Part shown: positions 1 through 9,193 of the stretch, piece by piece
Position numbering within the stretch: position 1 is the first letter of the stretch
Layout: every line of letters starts with the position of its first letter
Assembly: GCF_009812055.1 (NCBI RefSeq)
Contig: NZ_WQNH01000011.1
Span: 157,635 to 221,634, forward strand
Direction of reading: 5' to 3'
DNA from: Chelativorans xinjiangensis
GTDB lineage: Bacteria; Pseudomonadota; Alphaproteobacteria; Rhizobiales; Rhizobiaceae
DNA: 64,000 nucleotides
Translations under genes and position numbers: made by a program
The notes under the pieces: generated by a model
Databases searched by the model: none
What the model was told of the DNA's origin: nothing
The model's input: only the letters and a program-made list of their open reading frames with translations

Positions 1-74
1 TCTTCACCCGATTCCACCATGTCGAGCAGATCGCTCAGATGCGTCTTGGCGTGAGCCAGATTGACCGTGACCAT
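1..74 (-). CDS. Type II toxin-antitoxin antitoxin, Phd/YefM family (partial, N-terminus only)
   Basis: The reverse strand from the ATG at 74 reads MVTVNLAHAKTHLSDLL and continues DMVESGE to the window edge. This is the usual opening of Phd/YefM antitoxins (V-N-x-x-x-A-K-x-x-L-S-x-L-L then V-x-x-G-E), the dimerising DNA-binding part that represses its own operon and neutralises a partner toxin, often VapC or RelE/Doc type. Only about 24 codons lie inside the window; the toxin would be expected just beyond position 1. The family call rests on a short stretch, but the motif is very typical. Confidence 0.72.
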   Translation of the reverse strand, partial: MVTVNLAHAKTHLSDLLDMVESGE

Positions 75-214
75 ATTCAGTGCCCTATGACCAAGAAGCC
101 TGCCGCATGATAGCAGAGGATGCTTCTTTCTGCAGCCGGTCTCTTCGCGCCAGGCGGGGCAATCGCACACGACTGCCGATGTGCCTTTAACTCTCACGCC
201 GTCTCAGCTTCGCC

Positions 215-1150
215 TCACGCCTCCCGCGCCAGCTCCTGCGACACCAACCCCCGCAACCGGCTGGCCAGCGGCGACAGTCGCCGGCTCCTGAGCGACAGGA
301 GGTGGTAGGGCGCGACGACGATCGGCTCGTGGATCGGCAGCACCGCGAGCCCGAGCCCGCCCCCATTGCCGCGAAGCAACTCCGAGACCTCGCGGGACAG
401 CGGGGCGATGGCGTCCGACGTCATCAGGAGCGCGATCATGGCGAGCAGCGAGGTCGTGTTGATGATGTTGCGGGGCAGGGCGGCGCCCGCCCCCAGGAAA
501 GCGTCCTCCACCGCCACCCGCACCGGAGCCCCCACCGATTGCATGACCCATTCGAAACCGCCGAGATCGGCAATGGAGGCCGCGTTGGTGCCGGCAAGCG
601 GATGGTTCTTGCGCACGACGAGGTCGACCGTCTCGACACGACCGCGGGCGATGATGAAGTCGCGCGGGTCGTAAGGCGGGGGCACGCGGCCCAGGACAAA
701 GTCGAAATGGCCAGCCAGAAGATCGCGGATGAGCGCTTCGCTCGGCGCCACGTCGATATGCACGTCGGCGTTGGGCGAGGCGGCCTTCAGCTTCTGGATG
801 GCCGGCATGACATAGCCGACCGCCGCTCCGGTGACGGCGCCCACGCGCACGCGCCCGCCCTTGCCGAGCTTGTACTCGTCGACCTCAAGCATCGTCTCGC
901 GCAGCTCCGTCAGCAGCGTGTCGGCGTGGCGGACGATCATGCGCCCGACCTCGGTCGCGCTCATGCCCCGGGCATGCCGCTCGAACAGCGGCGCGCCGAC
1001 GATTGCCTCGATCTGCGTCAGCATGCGCGAGGCTGCAGGCTGGGTCATGGAAAGGGAGGCCGCGGCGGGGCTGAGCTGCCCATGCTCGGCGATTGCCGCG
1101 ACCAGGCGGAAATGGCTGAGCTTCAGCCGAGAACGGGGATCGGAGACCAT
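215..1150 (-). CDS. gbpR: LysR-family regulator, GbpR-like (sugar-responsive)
   Basis: A 311-residue LysR-type regulator. The N-terminal winged HTH spans about residues 10-70 (AAASLSMTQPAASRML is the recognition helix region) and is followed by a periplasmic-binding-like effector domain. It is divergent from the chvE-ggu operon, the position of GbpR in Agrobacterium, which controls the galactose/arabinose binding protein ChvE. An in-frame GTG at 1168 would add six residues; the ATG at 1150 fits the family better, although neither start has a clear Shine-Dalgarno. By inference it senses a sugar or sugar acid and controls the 1330-12285 genes and possibly itself. Confidence 0.82.
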   Translation of the reverse strand: MVSDPRSRLKLSHFRLVAAIAEHGQLSPAAASLSMTQPAASRMLTQIEAIVGAPLFERHARGMSATEVGRMIVRHADTLLTELRETMLEVDEYKLGKGGRVRVGAVTGAAVGYVMPAIQKLKAASPNADVHIDVAPSEALIRDLLAGHFDFVLGRVPPPYDPRDFIIARGRVETVDLVVRKNHPLAGTNAASIADLGGFEWVMQSVGAPVRVAVEDAFLGAGAALPRNIINTTSLLAMIALLMTSDAIAPLSREVSELLRGNGGGLGLAVLPIHEPIVVAPYHLLSLRSRRLSPLASRLRGLVSQELAREA

Positions 1151-1175
1151 GGGAGGAAGGTATACCACTTATGCT

Positions 1176-1198
1176 ATGCAGATGAACAAAAAATGCAT
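1176..1198. promoter_or_regulatory. Candidate LysR operator between gbpR and chvE
   Basis: Within the divergent intergenic region (1151-1329) the inverted repeat ATGCA-N13-TGCAT sits 26 bases upstream of the gbpR start. It is flanked by two direct GGTATA copies (1159-1164 and 1205-1210). The arrangement suits a LysR-type regulator acting on both sides. Binding is inferred from position and symmetry only. Confidence 0.4.
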
Positions 1199-1329
1199 TT
1201 GATTGGTATAACCCTCCTCTCATAGTTTGACGCCCGGATCAGGGGATCCGCTCGTTCTTGAACAACGCCATCGGGTGCGGTCGGATGCGGGTGCATTGGG
1301 CCGGGCCCTTTGGTCATGGGAGGAATTCA

Positions 1330-2397
1330 ATGAGAAAAATGACATCCGTCTTCGCCTCGCTCGCGCTCGGGGCAACCCTTTTCGCGGGTGCTGCGGAGGC
1401 GCAGGACAAGGGTTATGTCGGCATCGCCATGCCCACCAAATCTTCGGCGCGCTGGATCTCCGACGGCGGCTCGATGGTTGAGCAGTTCGAGGCGGCCGGC
1501 TACACCACCGACCTGCAATACGCCGAGGACGACATCCCGAACCAGCTCGCCCAGATCGAGAACATGATCACCAAGGGCGTCAACGTTCTGGTGATTGCGG
1601 CCATCGACGGCACCACGCTTTCCAACGCGCTGGAGAACGCCGCCGCGGCCGACATCAAGGTGATCGCCTATGACCGCCTGATCCGCGACAGCGAGCATGT
1701 GGACTATTACGCCACTTTCGACAACTTCAAGGTCGGCGTGCAGCAAGCGACATCGCTGGTCAACGGCCTGAAGGAGCGCTTCCCCGACGAGAAGCCCTGG
1801 AACGTCGAATTGTTCGGCGGCTCGCCCGACGACAACAACGCCTACTTCTTCTACGACGGCGGCATGTCCGTGCTGCAGCCGCTGATCGATTCCGGCGACA
1901 TCGTCGTCGCCTCCGGCCAGGAAGGCATGGACACGGTCGGCACGCTGCGCTGGGACGGCGCGGTGGCGCAGTCGCGCATGGACAACCTTCTGTCCGCCCA
2001 CTACACGGACAAGCAGCTGCACGGCGTCCTTTCGCCCTATGACGGCCTGTCGATCGGCATCCTGTCGTCGCTGAAGGGTGTCGGCTACGGCTCGGGCGAC
2101 CTCGAAATGCCGATCGTCTCCGGCCAGGACGCCGAGGTTCCCTCGGTGAAGTCGATCCTCGCCGGCGAGCAGTACTCCACCATCTTCAAGGACACGCGCG
2201 AGCTTGCTCGTGTCACCGTCGGCATGGTGGACGCGCTCCTGCAGGGCAGTGAGCCGGAGATCAACGACACGGAGACCTATGACAACGGCGTCAAGGTCGT
2301 GCCGTCCTACCTGCTCGAGCCGATGCTGGTCGACGCCGGCAATTGGGAAGAGGCTCTGATCGGTTCCGGTTACTACACCGAAGACCAGGTGAAGTAA
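1330..2397 (+). CDS. chvE: Multiple-monosaccharide ABC transporter substrate-binding protein ChvE
   Basis: A 355-residue periplasmic sugar-binding protein of the ribose/galactose-binding class. The start at 1330 has the strong ribosome site GGGAGGAATTCA; longer in-frame starts lack one. Residues 1-24 form a signal peptide with probable cleavage after AEA, before [18 protein letters not shown]. That opening and the later [17 protein letters not shown] segment are typical of ChvE/GguA-associated binding proteins, which bind galactose, arabinose, glucose and sugar acids. In Agrobacterium ChvE also feeds VirA sugar sensing; nothing here tests that role. It leads the operon with gguA, gguB and gguC. 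Confidence 0.93.
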   Translation: MRKMTSVFASLALGATLFAGAAEAQDKGYVGIAMPTKSSARWISDGGSMVEQFEAAGYTTDLQYAEDDIPNQLAQIENMITKGVNVLVIAAIDGTTLSNALENAAAADIKVIAYDRLIRDSEHVDYYATFDNFKVGVQQATSLVNGLKERFPDEKPWNVELFGGSPDDNNAYFFYDGGMSVLQPLIDSGDIVVASGQEGMDTVGTLRWDGAVAQSRMDNLLSAHYTDKQLHGVLSPYDGLSIGILSSLKGVGYGSGDLEMPIVSGQDAEVPSVKSILAGEQYSTIFKDTRELARVTVGMVDALLQGSEPEINDTETYDNGVKVVPSYLLEPMLVDAGNWEEALIGSGYYTEDQVK

Positions 2398-2415
2398 GAA
2401 CAAGACAGGAAAAAT

Positions 2416-2441
2416 GGCCCGCCCGTTCGAACGGGCGGGCC
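2416..2441 (+). terminator. 26-bp perfect palindrome between chvE and gguA (mRNA hairpin)
   Basis: A perfect GC-rich inverted repeat with TTCGAA at its centre starts 18 bases after the chvE stop and ends 6 bases before the gguA start. No T-run follows, so it is more likely a partial attenuator or 3-prime stabiliser than a full terminator. Such hairpins commonly raise binding-protein mRNA over downstream ATPase and permease mRNA. Confidence 0.7.
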
Positions 2442-2447
2442 GCCTTG

Positions 2448-3983
2448 ATGAAGAACATTCACATGCAAGCCATTTTGGAGATGCAGGGCATCACCAAGAG
2501 CTTTCCCGGCGTGAAGGCTCTGGACGACGTGAACCTGACGGTGGCACGCGGCGAGATCCACGCGCTGGTGGGCGAGAACGGCGCCGGCAAATCCACGCTG
2601 ATGAAGGTTTTGAGCGGGGTCTATCCGCACGGCTCCTATGACGGCGACATCGTCTTCGAGGGGAAGCCCGTCGCCTTTTCCGGCATCTCCGACAGCGAGC
2701 GCGACGGCATCATCATCATCCACCAGGAACTGGCGCTGGTGCCGCTCCTGTCGATCGCGGAAAACATCTTTCTCGGCAACGAGATCGCCAAGGGCGGTGT
2801 CGTGGATTGGCCGGAGACGAACGCGCGCACCGAAAAGCTCCTGAAGACCGTCGGCCTCAAGGAAAAGCCGGTCGCGCGCGTCGACACGCTGGGCGTGGGC
2901 AAGCAGCAGCTCGTGGAGATCGCCAAGGCGCTGTCCAAGAAGGTGAAGCTGCTGATCCTCGACGAGCCGACGGCGGCACTCCAGGAGAACGACAGCCAGA
3001 AGCTGCTCGACCTGCTGCTCGAATTGAAGGCGGAAGGCATCTCCTCCGTCCTCATCTCGCACAAGCTCAACGAGGTCAGCCGCGTCGCCGATTCCATCAC
3101 GGTGCTGCGCGACGGAAAGACGGTCTCCACCCTCGACTGCCATTCCGAAAAGATCAGCGAGGAGCGGATCATCCGCGACATGGTGGGCCGCGACATGGCT
3201 CACCGATACCCTGAGCGCACGCCCGAGATCGGCGAAACGCTGCTCGATGTGGCCGAGTGGAATGTCTGGCACCCGTTGCAGACGGAGCGCCAGGTGATCC
3301 GCGGCGCCTCCTTCCGCGTGGCCGCGGGCGAGGTGGTCGGCATTGCCGGCCTGATGGGCTCCGGCCGCACCGAGCTTGCCATGAGCCTGTTCGGCAAGAG
3401 CTATGGCCGCAACATCTCCGGCACGGTGAAGCTGCGCGGCAAGGAGATCGACGTCTCCACCGTCGGCCGCGCCGTTGCAAACGGTCTCGCCTACGTTACC
3501 GAGGACCGCAAGGCACTGGGCCTCGTTCTGGAAGAGGACGTCATGCGCAACACCACGCTCGCCAACCTGGCGCGGGTGTCGAGGAACGGCGTCATCGACA
3601 ACGCCGAGGAGCGCCAGGTGGCCGAGCGCTACCGCACGGCCCTCGGCGTGCGCACGCCCTCGGTGTTTCAGAAGGTGATGAACCTTTCGGGCGGCAACCA
3701 GCAGAAGGTTGTGTTGAGCAAGTGGCTGTTCACGGAACCGGACGTGCTCATCCTCGACGAGCCGACCCGCGGCATCGATGTCGGCGCGAAGTTCGAGATC
3801 TATACCATCATCAACGAGCTTGCGGGGCAGGGGAAGGGGGTCGTCATGATCTCTTCCGAAATGCCGGAGCTGCTCGGCATGTGCGACCGCATCTACGTCA
3901 TGAACGAGGGTGCGCTCGTCGGCGAGCTCAAGGGCAGTGAAGCGAACCAGGAAAAGATCATGTCGATGATCGTGAGGTCCTAG
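2448..3983 (+). CDS. gguA: Sugar ABC transporter, double ATPase GguA
   Basis: A 511-residue tandem ABC ATPase of the RbsA/MglA/XylG class. The first cassette has Walker [10 protein letters not shown] at about residues 42-50 and a degenerate signature around [15 protein letters not shown]. The second cassette keeps the canonical LSGGNQQKV signature and [15 protein letters not shown]alker B, and its own P-loop is degenerate (GLMGSGRTE), as is normal for the family. It powers uptake of ChvE-bound sugars through GguB. The start at 2448 or 2463 cannot be separated; both lie just downstream of the palindrome. Confidence 0.93.
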   Translation: MKNIHMQAILEMQGITKSFPGVKALDDVNLTVARGEIHALVGENGAGKSTLMKVLSGVYPHGSYDGDIVFEGKPVAFSGISDSERDGIIIIHQELALVPLLSIAENIFLGNEIAKGGVVDWPETNARTEKLLKTVGLKEKPVARVDTLGVGKQQLVEIAKALSKKVKLLILDEPTAALQENDSQKLLDLLLELKAEGISSVLISHKLNEVSRVADSITVLRDGKTVSTLDCHSEKISEERIIRDMVGRDMAHRYPERTPEIGETLLDVAEWNVWHPLQTERQVIRGASFRVAAGEVVGIAGLMGSGRTELAMSLFGKSYGRNISGTVKLRGKEIDVSTVGRAVANGLAYVTEDRKALGLVLEEDVMRNTTLANLARVSRNGVIDNAEERQVAERYRTALGVRTPSVFQKVMNLSGGNQQKVVLSKWLFTEPDVLILDEPTRGIDVGAKFEIYTIINELAGQGKGVVMISSEMPELLGMCDRIYVMNEGALVGELKGSEANQEKIMSMIVRS

Positions 3984-3986
3984 GAA

Positions 3987-5198
3987 ATGACTGAAGTCTC
4001 AGCGCGCGAAAGAGAAACGGCGGCGGAAGGCGCGGTCGTCTCCATCGGCAGCCATCTGAAGAACCACCTGCGCGACTACGGCATGCTGCTGGCGCTGGTG
4101 GTCATCATGGCGTTCTTCCAGGTGGTGACCGACGGCACGCTGATGCGGCCGGTGAACCTCACCAACCTGATCCTGCAGAACAGCTACATCGTCATCATGG
4201 CGCTGGGCATGCTGCTCGTCATCGTCGCCGGCCATATCGACCTGTCGGTCGGCTCGGTCGTCGGCTTCGTCGGCGCGGTGGCGGCGGTGATGCTCGTCCA
4301 GTACGAGTTGCCGACACCGGTGGTCATCCCCGCCTGCCTCATCCTCGGCATCCTGATCGGCGCCGCGCAAGGCTACTGGATCGCCTATTGGCGCATCCCT
4401 TCCTTCATCGTCACGCTGGCCGGTATGCTCGTCTTCCGCGGGCTCACCCTCTGGGTGCTGCAGGGCCAGTCGGTCGGCCCGTTCCCGCGCGGCTTCCAGC
4501 TCTTGAGCACCGGCTTCATCCCCGACGCCTTCGGTATCGGCCGGCCCAACGCGACGGCCATTCTCTTGGGGGCGGCGACCGCGGCCATCCTCGTCTACAT
4601 GGCCATGCGTGACCGCCGGCGGCACATGAAATACGGCATCGAGGACGAGCCCTTCAGCTTCTTCCTCGCCAAGAACGGCCTGATCGCCGCGGCAATCGTC
4701 TTCCTGTCCTACATGCTGGCGACCTATCGGGGCCTCCCCAACGTGCTCATCACCATGGCGGTGCTGACGGCGGCCTATACGTTCCTCACCAACTCGACCA
4801 CGGTCGGCCGCAGGATCTACGCGCTGGGCGGCAACGAGAAGGCGGCCAAGCTCTCGGGCATCCCGACCGAGCGGCTCACCTTCCTCACCTTCGCCAATAT
4901 GGGGATGCTGGCGGCGCTTGCCGGCCTCATCTTCGCAGCCCGGCTGAACACGGCGACACCGAAGGCGGGCGTCGCCTTCGAGCTCGACGTTATCGCCGCC
5001 GTCTTCATCGGCGGGGCGTCGATGTCCGGCGGCGTCGGAAAGATCGTCGGAGCGGTCGTCGGCGCCTTCATCATGGGCGTGATGAACAACGGCATGTCCA
5101 TTCTTGGCATCGGCATCGACTATCAGCAGGTCATCAAGGGCTTGGTGCTGCTGGCGGCGGTGATCTTCGACGTCTACAACAAGAACAAATCGACCTGA
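3987..5198 (+). CDS. gguB: Sugar ABC transporter permease GguB
   Basis: A 403-residue polytopic membrane protein of the RbsC/XylH/MglC family. It contains the diagnostic GHIDLSVGSVVGF segment near residue 80 and a C-terminal FIGGASMSGGVGKIVGAVVGA loop that couples to the ATPase. It starts three bases after the gguA stop and completes the ChvE-GguA-GguB importer for aldoses such as galactose, arabinose and xylose. A central hydrophilic stretch, RDRRRHMKYGIEDEP, is typical of XylH/GguB-length permeases. Confidence 0.93.
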   Translation: MTEVSARERETAAEGAVVSIGSHLKNHLRDYGMLLALVVIMAFFQVVTDGTLMRPVNLTNLILQNSYIVIMALGMLLVIVAGHIDLSVGSVVGFVGAVAAVMLVQYELPTPVVIPACLILGILIGAAQGYWIAYWRIPSFIVTLAGMLVFRGLTLWVLQGQSVGPFPRGFQLLSTGFIPDAFGIGRPNATAILLGAATAAILVYMAMRDRRRHMKYGIEDEPFSFFLAKNGLIAAAIVFLSYMLATYRGLPNVLITMAVLTAAYTFLTNSTTVGRRIYALGGNEKAAKLSGIPTERLTFLTFANMGMLAALAGLIFAARLNTATPKAGVAFELDVIAAVFIGGASMSGGVGKIVGAVVGAFIMGVMNNGMSILGIGIDYQQVIKGLVLLAAVIFDVYNKNKST

Positions 5199-5210
5199 CG
5201 AGGCAAAACC

Positions 5211-6182
5211 ATGCACCTTTCGCAACTGAAGAAGGGCGGCGTCGTCTGCCGCCGGGGAGAGGACGCGCGGCTGGTGGGCGGTGCAGCGAGCACCTACGGC
5301 CTCGCGCAGGAAGCGATCGAGACCGGGCAGAACCTTGCAGCGGTCATCGAGCGGCACGGGCTCGGCGAGGCGGTGGACCTGGAAAAACTGGCCGCTAAGG
5401 GTGCGCTCGACGTGCCCGTGCGCCATCCCGACCCGGCACATATGTTCCTCACCGGCACCGGCCTTACCCATCTCGGCTCGGCGTCCGCCCGCGACGCCAT
5501 GCACGCCGAGGCCGACACGGCGGGCATGACCGATTCCATGAAGATGTTCCGGATGGGCATCGAGGGCGGCAAGCCGGACGCCGGCAAGGAAGGCGTGCAG
5601 CCCGAATGGTTTTACAAGGGCACCGGCGTCGGCGCGGTCGCGCCCGGCGATCCGCTCGTCTCGCCCGACTGCGCGCTCGACGGCGGCGAGGAGCCGGAGA
5701 TCGCCGGCTTCTACCTGATCGGCAAGGACGGCAAGCCCTTCCGTGTCGGCTTCTCGCTCGCCAACGAGTTCTCCGACCACGTGACCGAGCGCATCAACTA
5801 TCTCTACCTCGCCCACTCCAAGCTCCGCCCCGCCTCCTTCGGCCCCGAACTTCTTGCGGGCGACCTGCCGGGAGACATCCGCGGAATGTCCCGCATCCTG
5901 CGCGAGGGAAAGGTGATCTGGGAGAAGGAATTCCTGTCCGGCGAGGACAACATGTCCCACACGATCGCCAATCTGGAGCACCACCACTTCAAGTACGGCC
6001 TCTTCTGCCAGCCGGGCGACCTGCACGTGCACATGTTCGGCACGGCGACGCTCTCCTTCGCGGATGGGATCTCCTGCGGGGAGGGGGATGTGTGGGAGAT
6101 CTCGGCGCCCGATTTCGGCCTGCCGTTGAGGAACCCGCATGCGCGGGAGAGGAAGCGCGAGACGGCGGTGGTGGTGCTTTGA
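5211..6182 (+). CDS. gguC: GguC / AraD1-family fumarylacetoacetate-hydrolase-like protein
   Basis: A 323-residue protein of the fumarylacetoacetase-like fold with metal-ligand type segments (GEEPEIAGFYLIGKDG, then LANEFSDH) and a C-terminal GDVWEISAPDFG. GguC is the fourth gene of the ggu operon in rhizobia. The related AraD1 proteins are linked to L-2-keto-3-deoxyarabonate dehydration to 2-oxoglutarate semialdehyde, which fits here because arabinonate dehydratase and the semialdehyde dehydrogenase follow directly and no DapA-type AraD is present in this block. The enzymatic role is inferred from context. Confidence 0.8.
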   Translation: MHLSQLKKGGVVCRRGEDARLVGGAASTYGLAQEAIETGQNLAAVIERHGLGEAVDLEKLAAKGALDVPVRHPDPAHMFLTGTGLTHLGSASARDAMHAEADTAGMTDSMKMFRMGIEGGKPDAGKEGVQPEWFYKGTGVGAVAPGDPLVSPDCALDGGEEPEIAGFYLIGKDGKPFRVGFSLANEFSDHVTERINYLYLAHSKLRPASFGPELLAGDLPGDIRGMSRILREGKVIWEKEFLSGEDNMSHTIANLEHHHFKYGLFCQPGDLHVHMFGTATLSFADGISCGEGDVWEISAPDFGLPLRNPHARERKRETAVVVL

Positions 6183-6198
6183 GGACGGTTATGCTCGG

Positions 6199-6397
6199 AA
6201 ATACCGGTGCCCCTTCGCGCCCCCCTCTGTCCTGCCGGACATCTCCCCCACGAGGGGGGAGATTGTGCCGGCCGCTTGCTCCGGCGCCTTTTCTGCAACG
6301 TTGCCGATTGGCGAAAGCCGTCGTGACGGCCGATCTCCCCCCGTGTGGGGGAGATGTCCGGCAGGACAGAGGGGGGCGCGAAGGGGCGCCGGTATTT
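6199..6397. repeat. Intergenic palindromic repeat A, copy 1
   Basis: A long imperfect inverted repeat: the left arm contains CTGTCCTGCCGGACATCTCC and the right arm its reverse complement, around a less conserved centre with CTCCGGCGCCTTTTCTGCAA. Related copies lie at about 18212 and 19762. It resembles the RIME-type intergenic mosaic elements of rhizobia and fills the gguC-araC gap. It encodes no protein. Confidence 0.85.
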
Positions 6398-6431
6398 CCA
6401 TTCAGCCGAATTTGAAAGAAAGCACCCACGC

Positions 6432-9149
6432 ATGAGCGCATTCACCCCAAAGCCCTGGCCGCGCAAGTTGCGCTCGCAGGAGTGGTTCGGCGGCACGTCG
6501 CGCGACCACATCTATCACCGCTCCTGGATGAAGAACCAGGGCCTGCCGGCCGACCTCTTCGACGGCCGCCCGGTGATCGGCATCTGCAACACCTGGTCGC
6601 AGCTCACCCCCTGCAACGCGCATTTGCGCGACCTTGCCGAGCGCGTGAAGCACGGCATCTACGAGGCCGGCGGCCTGCCGCTGGAGTTTCCGGTCTTCTC
6701 CACCGGCGAGAGCGCGCTGCGTCCCTCGGCCATGATGTTCCGCAACCTCGCCGCCATGGACGTGGAGGAGGCGCTGCGCGGCAACCCGCTCGACGGCGTG
6801 GTGCTTCTGGCCGGCTGCGACAAGACCACGCCCGCCGTGCTCATGGGGGCCGCCAGCGCCGACCTGCCGGCCATCGTCGTCTCCGGCGGACCGATGCTCA
6901 ACGGCTGGTTCCGCGGCGAGCGCGTCGGCTCCGGCACGGCCCTTTGGCAGATGTCGGAGGCCATCAAGGCAGGCACCATGAGCCATGACGACTTCCTGGA
7001 GGCCGAGCAGGCGATGAGCCGCTCGCCCGGCTCCTGCAACACCATGGGCACAGCCTCCACCATGGCCTCGATGGCCGAGGCGCTCGGCATGGCGCTTTCC
7101 GGCAACGCCGCTATTCCCGCAGTCGACAGCCGCCGCCGCGTGATGGCGCATCTTTCGGGCCGGCGCATTGTCGAGATGGTGAAGGACGAGCTGAAGCCGT
7201 CGGACATCCTCACCCGCGAGGCCTTCGAGAACGCCATTCGCGTCAACGGCGCCATCGGCGGCTCGACCAACGCCGTCATCCACCTTCTGGCGCTGGCCGG
7301 CCGCGTCGGCGTCGACTTGACGCTGGACGATTGGGATAGGCTCGGCCGGGACATCCCCACCATCGTCAACCTGATGCCGTCGGGCAAATACCTGATGGAG
7401 GAGTTCTTCTATGCCGGCGGCCTGCCGGTGGTGATCAAGATGCTGGGGGAAGGCGGCAAGCTCAACCGCGACGCGCTCACCGTATCCGGCGGCTCCATGT
7501 GGGACGAGGTGAAGGCTGTCCAGAACTGGAACGACGATGTCATCCGCCCTGTCGAACGAGCCCTGACGCAGCAGGGCGGCATCGCCGTCCTGCGTGGAAA
7601 CCTGGCGCCGCGCGGTGCCGTGCTGAAGCCCTCCGCCGCCTCGCCGCACCTTATGCAGCACCGGGGCCGCGCCGTCGTCTTCGAGGACATCGACGACTAC
7701 AAGGCGAAGATCAACGACGAGGCGCTGGACGTCGACGAGACCTGCGTCCTGGTTCTGAAGAACTGCGGGCCCAAGGGCTATCCCGGCATGGCTGAGGTCG
7801 GCAATATGGGCCTGCCGCCCAAGGTTCTGAGGAAGGGCATCAGCGACATGGTGCGCATCTCCGACGCCCGCATGTCGGGCACGGCCTACGGCACGGTAGT
7901 GCTCCACACCTCGCCCGAAGCCGCCGCCGGCGGCCCGCTTGCCGTAGTGCGGGATGGCGACATGATCGAGCTCGACGTCGCCGGGCGCCGCTTGCACCTC
8001 GACCTCTCCGAGGAAGAGCTGGAGCGGCGGCTGGCCGGCTGGAAGCCGGCGGTGGAGCGGCCGGAGAGCGGCTACGCGCAGCTCTTCCACGACCACGTGC
8101 AGGGTGCCGATACGGGCGCGGATTTTGATTTCCTGAAGGGGCGCCGGCCTTTCCGATTTCTGGCTACATGCGCCACCCTGCCTCAGCGAATGGTTGGAAC
8201 TAAGGAGCGCGGGAATATGACCGACAACATCCCCACCAACATCGCCGTCGTCGGCGTCGGCAAGATCGCCCGCGATCAGCATCTGCCGTCCATCGCCCGC
8301 TCCTCCGCCTTCGCGCTTGCCGCGGCCGTCAGCCGGCACGGGACGGTGGATGGCGTCGATAATTTCACCGACCTCGGCACCTTCTTGCGCAAGCGCACCG
8401 ATGTGCTGGCCGTCTCCCTCTGCGCGCCGCCGGCGCCGCGCTACGATATGGCCGTGGCAGCGATCCGCGCAGGCCGTCACGTGCTTCTGGAAAAGCCGCC
8501 CGGCACCACGGTGGGCGAGGTCGAGGCGCTGGCCGAGCTGGCGAGGGAGCACGGCGTCACCCTCTTCGCCACCTGGCATTCGCGCTTTGCGCCAGCCGTC
8601 GAGCCCGCCCGGCAGTGGCTTTCCGGCAAGACGATCCGCCATGTCGAGATCGTCTGGAAGGAGGATGTGCGGCGCTGGCATCCGGGCCAGGCGTGGATTT
8701 GGGAGGCCGGCGGCTTCGGCGTCTTCGATCCGGGCATCAACGCGCTCTCCATCCTCACGGCGATCGTGCCGCCGGTCTTCGTCACCGGTGCCACGCTCGA
8801 GGTGCCGGAGAACCGCAAGATGCCGATCGGCGTCGAACTCTCCATGCGTAGCCTGGCGGGATTCGATGTCGACGCCGTCTTCGACTGGCGCCAGGAGGGG
8901 CCGCAAACCTGGGAGATCAGGATCGACACCGACGCGGGTAGCCTTGTGCTCGCTGACGGCGGCAGTCGGATGTCGGTCGACGGAGAGGCCCGCCCGGATG
9001 GGCTGGAGGCCGAGTATGATGGCATCTACGAGCGCTTTGCCAGCCTCCTGGAGGCGGGAGAGAGCGATGTCGACATCGCGCCCCTAAAGCTCGTCGCGGA
9101 TGCATTTCTTGTCGGCCGGCAGGTCGACGTCGCGCCCTTTCACGAATAG
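6432..9149 (+). CDS. In-frame fusion: L-arabinonate dehydratase (IlvD/EDD family) joined to L-arabinose/D-galactose 1-dehydrogenase
   Basis: One uninterrupted 905-codon frame. Residues 1 to about 575 are an IlvD/EDD sugar-acid dehydratase whose three Fe-S cysteines C61, C129 (GCDKTTPA) and C202 (GSCNTMGTAS) match the spacing in rhizobial L-arabinonate dehydratase. From residue 596 (ATG at 8217) it becomes a Gfo/Idh/MocA oxidoreductase with a Rossmann motif (VGVGKIARDQHLP) and EKPPG, closely resembling Azospirillum AraA. The two are normally separate genes. Here the dehydratase stop is missing and about 23 linker codons (PFRFLATCATLPQRMVG...) bridge them, yet a good ribosome site survives before 8217. 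The product may be a fusion, two proteins, or both; a sequencing indel near 8147-8200 is possible. Confidence 0.8.
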   Translation: MSAFTPKPWPRKLRSQEWFGGTSRDHIYHRSWMKNQGLPADLFDGRPVIGICNTWSQLTPCNAHLRDLAERVKHGIYEAGGLPLEFPVFSTGESALRPSAMMFRNLAAMDVEEALRGNPLDGVVLLAGCDKTTPAVLMGAASADLPAIVVSGGPMLNGWFRGERVGSGTALWQMSEAIKAGTMSHDDFLEAEQAMSRSPGSCNTMGTASTMASMAEALGMALSGNAAIPAVDSRRRVMAHLSGRRIVEMVKDELKPSDILTREAFENAIRVNGAIGGSTNAVIHLLALAGRVGVDLTLDDWDRLGRDIPTIVNLMPSGKYLMEEFFYAGGLPVVIKMLGEGGKLNRDALTVSGGSMWDEVKAVQNWNDDVIRPVERALTQQGGIAVLRGNLAPRGAVLKPSAASPHLMQHRGRAVVFEDIDDYKAKINDEALDVDETCVLVLKNCGPKGYPGMAEVGNMGLPPKVLRKGISDMVRISDARMSGTAYGTVVLHTSPEAAAGGPLAVVRDGDMIELDVAGRRLHLDLSEEELERRLAGWKPAVERPESGYAQLFHDHVQGADTGADFDFLKGRRPFRFLATCATLPQRMVGTKERGNMTDNIPTNIAVVGVGKIARDQHLPSIARSSAFALAAAVSRHGTVDGVDNFTDLGTFLRKRTDVLAVSLCAPPAPRYDMAVAAIRAGRHVLLEKPPGTTVGEVEALAELAREHGVTLFATWHSRFAPAVEPARQWLSGKTIRHVEIVWKEDVRRWHPGQAWIWEAGGFGVFDPGINALSILTAIVPPVFVTGATLEVPENRKMPIGVELSMRSLAGFDVDAVFDWRQEGPQTWEIRIDTDAGSLVLADGGSRMSVDGEARPDGLEAEYDGIYERFASLLEAGESDVDIAPLKLVADAFLVGRQVDVAPFHE
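8202..8207 (+). promoter_or_regulatory. Internal Shine-Dalgarno before the dehydrogenase domain
   Basis: AAGGAG nine bases upstream of ATG 8217 lies inside the fused reading frame. It is a relic of, or active site for, separate initiation of the dehydrogenase. Confidence 0.65.
8217..9149 (+). CDS. araA: L-arabinose / D-galactose 1-dehydrogenase (internal start within the fused frame)
   Basis: A 310-residue Gfo/Idh/MocA dehydrogenase that oxidises L-arabinose or D-galactose at C1 to the lactone with NAD(P). The ATG at 8217 is preceded by AAGGAG at 8202-8207, nine bases away, an ideal translation start. Key segments are GVGKIARDQHLPSI, LCAPPAPRYDMA, LLEKPPGTT, WKEDVRRWHPGQAWIW and GVFDPGINALS, the last two matching bacterial arabinose and galactose dehydrogenases. 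The length equals the stand-alone family (about 309). It is listed separately because the surviving start argues for independent translation even though the upstream stop is lost. Confidence 0.78.
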   Translation: MTDNIPTNIAVVGVGKIARDQHLPSIARSSAFALAAAVSRHGTVDGVDNFTDLGTFLRKRTDVLAVSLCAPPAPRYDMAVAAIRAGRHVLLEKPPGTTVGEVEALAELAREHGVTLFATWHSRFAPAVEPARQWLSGKTIRHVEIVWKEDVRRWHPGQAWIWEAGGFGVFDPGINALSILTAIVPPVFVTGATLEVPENRKMPIGVELSMRSLAGFDVDAVFDWRQEGPQTWEIRIDTDAGSLVLADGGSRMSVDGEARPDGLEAEYDGIYERFASLLEAGESDVDIAPLKLVADAFLVGRQVDVAPFHE

Positions 9150-9193
9150 ATAGGGGCTCTCGCCAGAACTTTTCTCAAAGCAAGGAACGGGAC

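Noticed and set aside
3999..6140. 713-codon open frame on the minus strand opposite gguB/gguC
   Set aside because: It is antisense to clearly conserved genes, rich in H/R/D/E from complement codon bias, and matches no family. High GC content produces such long frames.
6402..8906. 834-codon minus-strand frame opposite the dehydratase-dehydrogenase gene
   Set aside because: Same reason: antisense shadow of a strongly conserved coding region without family motifs or ribosome site.
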